DNA of 64,000 nt from Deltaproteobacteria bacterium HGW-Deltaproteobacteria-14. GTDB taxonomy: Bacteria > Myxococcota_A > UBA9042 > PHBI01. Shown here piece by piece: positions 41,612 through 48,386 of the stretch. Below the pieces are notes generated by a model. That model was not told where the DNA came from. It worked only from the letters and a program-made list of their open reading frames with translations, and ran no database searches. Numbering within the stretch: the stretch's first letter is position 1; each line of letters begins with the position of its first letter. The stretch lies in assembly GCA_002841945.1 (NCBI GenBank), contig PHBI01000003.1:51893-115892 (forward strand). The letters run 5' to 3'. The position numbers and the translations under genes are program-made.

Positions 41612-41716
41612 TCATCGACATCCCGCGCAGGGCACGAGAAGTACGAGCGAGAGAAGGAGCGCGCCGCCGAGGGCGGTGTCTGCGAGGACGGGCTGACTGG
41701 ACGAGCTGCGCGTCAT
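41612..41716 (-). CDS. ilv operon leader peptide
   Basis: A 34-codon reading frame from ATG 41716 to TGA, ending MTRSS...ALLLSLVLLVPCAGCR. Residues 20-28 are LLLSLVLLV: eight of nine codons are Leu or Val, including CTT twice and GTA, which are uncommon in this GC-rich genome. This is the hallmark of a translated attenuator: ribosomes stall when charged Leu or Val tRNA is scarce. The stall region precedes the GCGCGGG antiterminator strand. It is unlikely to be a functional lipoprotein given its length and position. Confidence 0.72.
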   Translation of the reverse strand: MTRSSSSQPVLADTALGGALLLSLVLLVPCAGCR

Positions 41717-41746
41717 GGGGTGCAGCGTGGCGGTGATGACGCGACG

Positions 41747-41769
41747 TGTCAACCGCCGGCCCGGCGGTT
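41747..41769 (-). promoter_or_regulatory. candidate -35 box and palindrome before the ilv leader
   Basis: A minus-strand TTGACA (41752-41747) overlaps a perfect 9-bp inverted repeat, AACCGCCGG / CCGGCGGTT (41751-41769). No good -10 box is found 16-18 bases downstream. The palindrome next to a -35 element looks like an operator that could control the ilv-leu operon in addition to attenuation. Confidence 0.35.
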
Positions 41770-41926
41770 TTGTCATCGACGTACCCCAGGCGTCCGCTGC
41801 GACGGCGTCCGAGGGCGCGCCGGCGGCGATCCCCGCGGCGGCGTCGGCGCCCGTCCCGCCTCGGTCTCGGAGACCCGAGGGCGGTGGTGAGTCTTTCATT
41901 GCCGGAGTTCGCGGCGGTGTGGGAAC

Positions 41927-42484
41927 ATGGGTGTTCCGATGATCTCATCCCACAACCTGCCGACCGCCGCCGCCCTCGCCGCCGCCCTGCTCTGGTGCGG
42001 TGGCGCGCTGGCCGATCCGCTGCCGGTGGTCCACCCGGCGGGGAGCCTCGGCACGGTCTTCAACGCCCACGTCGCGCAGCAGATCACCGTCGAGGTCCCC
42101 GACACGATCGCCTTCGACGTCGTCGACGTCAGCGCCGACACCCAGGCGACCGCGCCCGCGACCGTCGCCGTCAGCGCGATGGCGTTGGCCCCCGGGGGCA
42201 GCCTCGCGATCTCCATCGTCGCCGACGCCGCCCAGTTCACCGGCCCGGACGGCGCCCCGAGCTGGGACGCGGGCGACGTCTCGTGGGTCGCGGCCACCGG
42301 GACGAACTTCACCGGCGCGGCGGGCACCCTGGCCGCGGGCACCCCCCGAGAGACGGGCCGCTGCGCGGTCGGCGCGAACGTCTGTACGACCACTGATCTC
42401 GTCTTCAGCCTCAAGGCCAACGCCGCCGTCCGCGCCGGCGATCACACCCTGAGCGCCCGCTGGAAGTTCGAGGTCCTGTTCTGA
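41927..42484 (+). CDS. secreted pilin-like subunit (first of three)
   Basis: A 185-residue protein with a signal peptide (TAAALAAALLWCGGALA). The mature part is beta-rich, begins with AQQITVEVPDTIAFDVVDV and ends with AGDHTLSARWKFEVLF. The same start and end appear in the proteins at 42754-43275 and 46630-47166, so the three are paralogues. A two-cysteine insertion (RCAVGANVC) is shared with the 46630 protein (NCDANAAAC). The fold looks like an immunoglobulin-like fimbrial subunit, but no named family was recognised. It is on the strand opposite its paralogues, divergent from the ilv leader. ATG at 41939 is an alternative start. Confidence 0.6.
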   Translation: MGVPMISSHNLPTAAALAAALLWCGGALADPLPVVHPAGSLGTVFNAHVAQQITVEVPDTIAFDVVDVSADTQATAPATVAVSAMALAPGGSLAISIVADAAQFTGPDGAPSWDAGDVSWVAATGTNFTGAAGTLAAGTPRETGRCAVGANVCTTTDLVFSLKANAAVRAGDHTLSARWKFEVLF

Positions 42485-42589
42485 GCCAAGCGACGGCGGG
42501 TCGAGGACCGGAGTCCGCAGCGGGTGGGGGTTGGGGCGACGCAGTCGCGCCTACCTCCGGCCGCGGAGGACGCAGGTCCTCGACCCATA

Positions 42590-42688
42590 CGATGGGAACT
42601 GGGTCCAGCTTCGGCAAAAGTTCACGAGCTCCGAGCCAAGCGACGGCAGGTCCCCGACCGATGCGATGGGAACTGGGTCCAGCTTCGG
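42590..42688. repeat. intergenic direct repeats
   Basis: A 25-bp word, CGATGGGAACTGGGTCCAGC plus TTCGG, occurs at 42590-42614 and 42664-42688, a 74-base spacing. A second word, GAGCCAAGCGACGGC, occurs near 42484 and 42633. The gap between two convergent subunit genes is thus built of partly duplicated blocks. I see no gene in it. Confidence 0.6.
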
Positions 42689-42753
42689 ACGAGGAGTCAC
42701 GAGCACTGAGCGGCCCGCGCTGACGGCGTCGGCGGCTTGGCCCGCCCCTCGGG

Positions 42754-43275
42754 TCAGAACAGCGCCTCGAAGCGGTAGTGGACGGTGAGCTCGTGGTCTC
42801 CAGCGGCGACCCCCGCAGGCGGCGGCGCCAGGGTCCAGGTCATGTCCACGCTGCCCGAGGTGGCGTTCGCGACGCTGTCGTACACCGCCTGGAAGCTGCC
42901 GCTGTCCAGCGTCCCCGGCGACCCCGTGCCGTTGACCGCCGAGGACGTCGTCCACGACAGCGCGCTCGCCGGGATCGCGGTCCCGCCGCCCGGCGTCGCG
43001 AAGGTGGAGGCGTCGGCGGACACGCTGATCCGCAGCGACTCGCCGAGGCCCATGGTCGCGTCGCGGAACGAGATCCTCACCGACGACGGGGACGCGGTCG
43101 TGCTGACGTTGACGTCGTAGATCTGAAACGACACCAGCGCCGGCACCGTGACCGTCGCGCTCGCGCCGAAGCCGGGGCGCGACACGAGCAGCGCCGCGAA
43201 GGCCACCGCGAGCGTCGCGCCGCGGCGCGCCCGCCAGCGACCGGGGCTCACGCCGCCGGCCCGTCGTTCACTCAC
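42754..43275 (-). CDS. secreted pilin-like subunit (second of three)
   Basis: A 173-residue protein starting at GTG 43275, two bases after the stop of the outer-membrane protein gene. It has a signal peptide (GATLAVAFAALLVSRPGFGASA). The mature part is beta-rich: ATVTVPALVSFQIYDVNVS at the start and AGDHELTVHYRFEALF at the end, matching the paralogues at 41927 and 46630. It lacks the cysteine pair of the other two. A role as a surface fibre subunit is inferred from its operon with a chaperone-like and an outer-membrane protein. Confidence 0.6.
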   Translation of the reverse strand: MSERRAGGVSPGRWRARRGATLAVAFAALLVSRPGFGASATVTVPALVSFQIYDVNVSTTASPSSVRISFRDATMGLGESLRISVSADASTFATPGGGTAIPASALSWTTSSAVNGTGSPGTLDSGSFQAVYDSVANATSGSVDMTWTLAPPPAGVAAGDHELTVHYRFEALF

Positions 43276-43277
43276 GC

Positions 43278-45575
43278 CTATTTCCCATCGGAGCCTCCCT
43301 GACCGTCGGCGGGCAGCTCGGTGAAGATAATCGGCTTCTCCTTCTTTTGAACGCGGAATGTCACCATCTCGGGTGACGTCCCGTCGCCGGTTATCACGCG
43401 CTCGACCTCGCTCGCGCCGACGACCTCGTAGCCTTCGGCGATGTAGAACGCCGCGACCCGGACGACGTGGGTGCCGGGCAGCACGCTGTCGAAGGCGAAG
43501 CGCCCGTCGGCCCCGGGGGCGGTGGTGCGCTCGCCGAGCTTGATCGGGGCCGCCGCGAGCCCCTCGCCTCCGTCGTAGGCGGCGTTGCCGTTGAGGTCCT
43601 GAAAGATGACGCCGCAGATCGAGGCGTAGCGATCGACGGTGAGCGGGATGAAGTGGTCCTCGCTCGAGCGCGCGATGGCGATGTCCTGGGCGCTGCCCGA
43701 GGCCGCGAACTCGGCGGGCAGGCTCTCGGGGTCCACCTCGATCGCGTAGCTGCCGTTCGCGAGCGGCGAGAACGCGAAGCCGCCGTTGTCCTCGGTGACG
43801 ACGCGGTAGCGCCCGAGCTGCACGATGGCGCCCGCCACCGGCTGGCCGGCGCGGTCGCGCACGACGCCGCCGACGGTGGCGCCGCGGGTCGGCGCGTCGA
43901 CGTCCCAGGTGCCGCTCAGCGTCAGCCGCACGAGGTCCGGGTCGGGCGCGCCGGTGGCCCCCTGGTAGGGCGTCACGCCGCCGATCTCAGCCGCCAGGGC
44001 GAAGCCCTCGGGCAGCTCCTGGCGCAGGCGGACCCGCAGGCGGTTGTCGGGGTAGGAGGCCGACATCTCGAGGGTGGTCGACCGGAACGGACGCAGCGAC
44101 GCCGTGGCGGAGCCGCGGGTGGTGAAGTCGCCGCTCGCCGCCACGTCGGCGTCGAGCTGCACGTCGAGGTTGAAGCGGCTCCCGACGCGCAGGTTCACGC
44201 CGGCCGCCAGATCGTGGCTGAGCGCGAAGCCGTCGGCCGCCCCGGGCAGCTCGCGCGCGATCAGCTGATAGGTGGCGCGGGTCGTGAACGCCCCGGTCTG
44301 AAGCCGCAGGCCGAGCTGCTCGAGGTGGGACCAGCTGCCCGCCGCCACCGCGGAGTTGTGGTGGAAGGTGCCTCGCAGGCGCGCGGTCAGGGGCGCCGCG
44401 AGCGAGAGATCGGCGCGCACGGTCGCGTTCGCTTCTCCGAGGCGCGTCGCCTGCAGCCGCGCCGCCACGGAGGACCCCGCGGTCGAGCGCAGGCTGCCGT
44501 AGAGGTTGGCGTCGTGGCTCATCCCGGTGCGGCTCGAGCGGCGCACGAAGGAGCCGCCCAGCGTCCATCCCGAGTCGCCGTAGGAGAGGTGCGCGGCGAG
44601 CGCGGTGTCGCTCGCGAGCTCCGCCTCGAGGCGGAGCCGCTCGGTGAGCTGGAGCTGCTCGGCCCAGGAGACGACGACGTGAGAGCTCGCGCTCCCGCGG
44701 CGGGGCAGGTAGGCGGTGAGGGCGGGCTGCCAGCCGTCGGCCAGCCGGTAGGACGCCCGGACACCGCGCGCCGAGCCCCAGATGCGGCTCTGGAGGTCGC
44801 CCGCGGCGAAGGACCAGCCGTTCTCCTGGTCGTCGAGGGCGAGGCGGCCGGACGGCATCAGGAGGCCGCGCGGACCGACCGTCGCCAGCCCGCTCAGGTG
44901 GGTGTCGACGCCGTAGACGCGGCCGTCGCCCGCGAGCTGGAACGCGCCGTCTGCGCCGGGGATGTAGGAGACCGATGACCGGACCCGCAGCGCGTCGAAG
45001 TCGGGCGGCGCGACGAGGCGCATCTTCTTCGCCCTCGCGCCGTGCGCGCTGTCTCTCGCGCCGGCGCGCGCCATCTTCGCGAGCTCGGCGTCTGTCTTCG
45101 CGAACTCGAAGGTGGTCGCCTCGGGCGCGGTCGGGGCCACCAGCTCGATGCGGTGCTCCGCCGGGATGAGGGTCGCGAAGTAGCCCGAGAGCGCGGCGAT
45201 CGCGTCGAGGGGGACGATGACCGCCTCGCCGTCGACCTCGAGCGCGTTCTCGAGGAAGACCTGACTCACCGAGCCCCTGAGGAAGCTCTCGCCGACCTTC
45301 GCGGTCCAGGTGTGGCCACCTCGATCCTGCACCGTGACGTCGTCGCCGTCGCGGCGGACGCTGAGCCCGACCTGCGCCGCGACGGCGGTCAGGTCGAGCG
45401 TCATCACGCCACCGCGGGGTGCCGCGTGTGCCGCTGGCACATCGACCCCTGCGACCGCGAGGTGCCACGCTTCGGGAGGCGGGGACGCCCAGGCGGCGGG
45501 CGCCGACGCGGCCAGAGACAGCAGCGCGACGAGCAGGTGGCCGGTTGGGTTATGGCGCCGGTGATGTCGGCGCAC
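43278..45575 (-). CDS. outer-membrane usher-like protein with C-terminal carboxypeptidase-regulatory/SdrD-B-like domains
   Basis: A 765-residue protein with a signal peptide (LLVALLSLAASAPAAWASP). Residues about 40-150 look like a copper-amine-oxidase-N/stalk-type domain (TLDLTAVAAQVGLSVRRDGD). About 200-560 are repeated amphipathic strands typical of an outer-membrane beta-barrel. From 585 on are carboxypeptidase-regulatory-like (GATVGGVVRDRAGQPVAGAIVQLG) and SdrD B-like (CGVIFQDLNGNAAYDGGEG) domains. A GTG start with GGAGG six bases upstream is used. Position between chaperone and subunit genes suggests a secretion pore for the fibre. A standard usher would have about 800 residues with plug and NTD domains, which I do not see. 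Confidence 0.55.
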   Translation of the reverse strand: MRRHHRRHNPTGHLLVALLSLAASAPAAWASPPPEAWHLAVAGVDVPAAHAAPRGGVMTLDLTAVAAQVGLSVRRDGDDVTVQDRGGHTWTAKVGESFLRGSVSQVFLENALEVDGEAVIVPLDAIAALSGYFATLIPAEHRIELVAPTAPEATTFEFAKTDAELAKMARAGARDSAHGARAKKMRLVAPPDFDALRVRSSVSYIPGADGAFQLAGDGRVYGVDTHLSGLATVGPRGLLMPSGRLALDDQENGWSFAAGDLQSRIWGSARGVRASYRLADGWQPALTAYLPRRGSASSHVVVSWAEQLQLTERLRLEAELASDTALAAHLSYGDSGWTLGGSFVRRSSRTGMSHDANLYGSLRSTAGSSVAARLQATRLGEANATVRADLSLAAPLTARLRGTFHHNSAVAAGSWSHLEQLGLRLQTGAFTTRATYQLIARELPGAADGFALSHDLAAGVNLRVGSRFNLDVQLDADVAASGDFTTRGSATASLRPFRSTTLEMSASYPDNRLRVRLRQELPEGFALAAEIGGVTPYQGATGAPDPDLVRLTLSGTWDVDAPTRGATVGGVVRDRAGQPVAGAIVQLGRYRVVTEDNGGFAFSPLANGSYAIEVDPESLPAEFAASGSAQDIAIARSSEDHFIPLTVDRYASICGVIFQDLNGNAAYDGGEGLAAAPIKLGERTTAPGADGRFAFDSVLPGTHVVRVAAFYIAEGYEVVGASEVERVITGDGTSPEMVTFRVQKKEKPIIFTELPADGQGGSDGK

Positions 45576-46377
45576 GGTTCACCTCCAGGGACTTCTCGGC
45601 CCCGAGGTAGTGGTCGAGCTCGGCGTCCACGATCCCGCGGGCGACATAGCGGCCAGAGGGCACCGTCGCGGCGTCGGGGAGCTTGCCGTGCAGGACCGTC
45701 GATCCGATGGGCTCGGGCAGGAGCACGTTGCGGTCGAGGCTCACCGTCGCGATCACCACGTCGCTGCCGGGCTGGCGCAGCTCGACCCGGCCGTTGACGT
45801 GCATGGGCGTGTTGCCCTTGCCGCGCACGGCGACCTGGAGCTCGTCGCCGTCGACGCGCAGGTCGGTGATGACCGCGTCCCGGGTCAGCGGCGAGATGTA
45901 GACGTAGACGCCGGTCGAGAACGACGCGACGAACGAGATGCCCGTCTGGCGGGCGACCTCGAGGGGGTTCGGCAGCTCGTCGATGGTGACCGCGCACCAG
46001 TAGCCGCCGGGCTCGACGTCGCGCGGGACGGAGACGGTCAGGCGGACGCTGAGGCGGCCGCCGGGGGCGACCTCCTGCTCGGCCGGGGTCAGGCTCACCC
46101 ACTGCGAGCACGAGCGGCGCAGCGTGCCGGCGGGGCGGTAGAAGGTCTTCAACCCGTCCGCTGTGCGCCACCAGTCCTCGAGGTGCGCGCGGAAGTTGAT
46201 GGAGCGCGGGCCGGCGCCGGTCGTGATGGCGACGCTGGTGGTCACGACGTCGCCGGGCTTGGCGTTGAGCCGGATCGGGCTGAACGCCGCGGTGAAGGTG
46301 TTTGCCTGGGCCATCGGCGCGGGCGCGAAGGCCAGCAGCAGGGCGCAAACGGCGAGGAACACATGGGACGCGCGCAT
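45550..46377 (-). CDS. PapD-like periplasmic chaperone candidate
   Basis: About 275 residues from ATG 46377, with a signal peptide ending at QAN. The mature protein starts TFTAAFSPIRLNAKPGDVVTTS, like the first strand of pilus chaperones, and continues with two beta domains. The second contains FVASFSTGVYVYISPLTRDAVI and LQVAVRGKGNTPMHVNGRVEL, as in the second PapD domain (NTGNTPLHV-like). Such chaperones bind subunits by donor-strand complementation in the periplasm. An open frame further upstream is not needed. Its end overlaps the next gene by 26 bases. DUF916-type adhesin-stabilising proteins are an alternative assignment. Confidence 0.55.
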   Translation of the reverse strand: MRASHVFLAVCALLLAFAPAPMAQANTFTAAFSPIRLNAKPGDVVTTSVAITTGAGPRSINFRAHLEDWWRTADGLKTFYRPAGTLRRSCSQWVSLTPAEQEVAPGGRLSVRLTVSVPRDVEPGGYWCAVTIDELPNPLEVARQTGISFVASFSTGVYVYISPLTRDAVITDLRVDGDELQVAVRGKGNTPMHVNGRVELRQPGSDVVIATVSLDRNVLLPEPIGSTVLHGKLPDAATVPSGRYVARGIVDAELDHYLGAEKSLEVNRAPTSPAP

Positions 46378-46629
46378 AAGACGGATTCCTGGGGGCGGAC
46401 CCGATGAGGAGGGACAGGGCGGACACCGTTCGCCGCGGCGGCGAGTCGAGCGATCCGTGCGCCAAGGCCCGGTCTCTCGCAAGGGGGGGGTGTCCACGGG
46501 CCGGGGGCTGGCCCAACGACGAGGGCGTGGGGGGACACGGCCTCATCTCTCTCAGCAGCGCTCACGAGGCGGGGCTACGACGTCCGGGAGGTCAGCGGCG
46601 TGGCCGCCCCCCGAACGTCGCGACGGAAC

Positions 46630-47166
46630 CTAGAGCGACTCGAACTTCCACGTCGCGGCGAGGGTGTGATCACCGGCCTGGTCGACGGAGGCCTTGGCGG
46701 CCAGGGTGAAGACCAGATCGCTAGTGCTGCAGGCGGCGGCGTTGGCGTCGCAGTTGGCGACGACGGCGTAGGTGCCGGCCGTGGCGCCCATCGTCCCCGA
46801 GGACCCGGTGATGGCGGTGCCGGTGGCGGCGTTCCAGCTGACGTCGCTCGCGGCCCAGGTGGTGCCGCCGGCGGGGGCCGTGAAGGCGTCGGCGTCCGGG
46901 GCGATGGATATCTGGAGGTGATTGCCGCTCAAGAGCGCCATCGACGTGATGGTGATGGTCGCCGCCGAGGCGGCGGTGGCCGAGTTGACGTCATCGACCG
47001 AGAACGCGACCCCGGAAGGCACCGTGACCGTGATCTGCTCGGCCACGGTCGCCGTGAACGTCGTCGACTGGGTCGCGTCCGGCAGGATGACGGTGTCGGC
47101 CAGCGCGCTGCTGGTCACGAACAGGCCGAGGGCGATGATGGCGACGCGCGAGAAGAGGTGTTTCAT
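46630..47166 (-). CDS. secreted pilin-like subunit (third of three)
   Basis: A 178-residue protein with a clear signal peptide (MKHLFSRVAIIALGLFVTSS, cut after ALA). The mature chain begins AEQITVTVPSGVAFSVDDVNS and ends AGDHTLAATWKFESL, closely matching the proteins at 41927 and 42754. It contains a cysteine pair in NCDANAAAC. It is the first gene of the minus-strand chaperone/outer-membrane/subunit cluster, 252 bases ahead of the chaperone gene. A GGAAG site precedes the ATG. It is probably the major subunit because it leads the cluster; that is inference. Confidence 0.62.
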   Translation of the reverse strand: MKHLFSRVAIIALGLFVTSSALADTVILPDATQSTTFTATVAEQITVTVPSGVAFSVDDVNSATAASAATITITSMALLSGNHLQISIAPDADAFTAPAGGTTWAASDVSWNAATGTAITGSSGTMGATAGTYAVVANCDANAAACSTSDLVFTLAAKASVDQAGDHTLAATWKFESL

Positions 47167-47403
47167 CGGGGAGCTTCCTTGTAGAGCCGGGGTGGTGCCT
47201 TGGTTGGCCGCGGCCGTCTCGACGGGCTCAGCGGCGACTTGTAAGAAAACGGTCGGCGGGGGGCCCGGCTTAACCTGTTTTCGCCTCCGACGGTGACGAG
47301 ACGCGGAAACGTCGACCCAGCGGTCAGCGGCGCTCCCGGGCCGTCGCTGGGGGCCGCGTCCGTAGCGTACCCGACCCGCGCGGAGGGCGCGCTCGAGGCC
47401 GGT

Positions 47404-47632
47404 TTCGCCACCGCCAGGCGCGCTTCGCGGCTGGCCAGGCGGGCCTCTCAGGCTTCCTTCGCGGGGTGCGGGGCGCAGCGCCCGGGTATCGGTCGGCGCC
47501 CTGCGTCCTCCGCTGGCGGTACGGGGCCGCGCCGGCGCGCGACTCCAGACCGCCAGCTGCGGATTCCGGTCTCCGACCCGCCGTTTCAGACTCGCTTCGC
47601 CACCGCCCGGCTCGCTTCGCGTCGGCCAGGCG
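47404..47632. repeat. direct duplication of a 38-bp GC-rich segment
   Basis: TTCGCCACCGCC...GGCCAGGCG occurs at 47404-47441 and, with a few changes and one deletion, at 47596-47632. TCGCTTCGC words recur within it. No gene is supported between 47167 and 47629 apart from this low-complexity sequence. Confidence 0.45.
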
Positions 47633-47860
47633 CTCGCGACCCGCGGGGGCGCGGCGTTCGGCCGGGAGGCGAACCCCGGCGGCGACGGCGACTGCGCCGT
47701 CGCGACGGTCGCCCGCTGGAGCTACATCGACAAGGGGGACGCCGAGCAAGGCGAGGCCGAGCTCCGCACGACGGCGGGCGGCTCGCGCTTCTATGGCGTC
47801 TGGCTGCAGGATCTGGCGATCCTCGACCCGGAGCCGGCCGCCCGCCGCGAACGGGGGGGG
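47630..47860 (+). pseudogene. decayed coding fragment ending at a G10 tract
   Basis: A plus-strand frame with strong genome-like codon use reads about 75 residues, including CAVATVARWSYIDKGDAEQ and RFYGVWLQDLAILDPEPAA, but it has no plausible start or stop. It runs into a homopolymer of ten G at about 47852-47861, after which coding-like sequence would need another frame (PALISHEGG). It is probably the remnant of a gene broken upstream and at the G tract. The origin is not recognised. Confidence 0.35.
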
Positions 47861-47919
47861 GGCGGCCGGCTCTCATCTCCCACGAGGGGGGCACCGCGGA
47901 CGCGCTGCCCGACCGTCGC

Positions 47920-48228
47920 TCAGCAGTCCCGTTGACCGACGACCCGCACGTATATGCCACCGCGGTAGCCGTCGAGGTCGATGGCGAGCCGCGCGCCCGG
48001 CGGCAGGTAGTGATCCACGTCCTGGCCCATCATGTAGGTCACCCCGTTGTGGGTGGCCGTCTCGTCGTTCTCTCCTGGCTCGTCCAGAGCCAGCCCCAAT
48101 CGGGGCCCGCCTCAGCCAAAGCCCGAGAAGTAGACCCGGACCCCCTTGCCCTCCGCCGAGGGTAGCTCTGTGATGTACTTGGCGAGCGCCGTGGCGGCGT
48201 CGTCGGATACCTGGAAACGTTGCTCCAC
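47920..48228 (-). CDS. HesB/IscA-like selenoprotein (in-frame TGA read as selenocysteine)
   Basis: From GTG 48228 (GGGAGAG four bases upstream) to TGA 47922-47920 there are 102 codons with one internal TGA at 48114-48112, codon 39. Both sides of it are coding-like in the same frame: ...KGVRVYFSGFG-U-GGPRLGLALDEPGEND...GVTYMMGQDVDHYLPPG...GGIYVRVVGQRDC. Known HesB-like proteins have a Cys in the corresponding G-C/U-xGPxxGLALDEP motif, and HesB-like selenoproteins are an established family. HesB/IscA proteins bind Fe-S clusters or iron. A stem-loop fits just after the TGA. The gene follows the kelch lipoprotein gene on the same strand. Truncation at the TGA would remove the conserved core, so read-through is favoured. 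Confidence 0.82.
48077..48091 (-). promoter_or_regulatory. candidate bacterial SECIS stem-loop
   Basis: On the minus strand GGCTC (48091-48087) and GAGCC (48081-48077) form a five-base stem with loop TGGAC. The loop starts 26 bases after the TGA at 48114-48112, inside the 16-37 base window typical of bacterial SECIS elements, and has G as its second loop base. A nearer hairpin, GCCCC-GATT-GGGGC, sits closer to the TGA. SelB recognition would need an experiment or a dedicated predictor. Confidence 0.5.
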
Positions 48229-48386
48229 GATTCTCTCCCGCGGTCTGAGGAGTCGCAAATGCGAGCCCTGCGCTGTCAGAGCCACCAGTGGGCCGAAGTG
48301 TGCCGCGGTTTCTTCGCGCTGTTTCCGAGGCCGACGCTCGGACGTCCCCCCGATCGCGGGCCGCAAAGTCCCCTACCGAGGCTGGG

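Noticed and set aside
41612..41716. The ilv leader as a small lipoprotein (CAGCR end looks like a lipobox)
   Set aside because: The Cys would be two residues from the C-terminus, leaving no mature protein, whereas Leu/Val run, terminator and position fit a leader peptide.
47920..48228. Frameshift or pseudogene explanation for the TGA in the HesB-like gene
   Set aside because: The frame is identical on both sides, the TGA sits at the exact Cys/Sec position of the family motif, and a SECIS-like hairpin follows; a random nonsense change at this codon is less likely.
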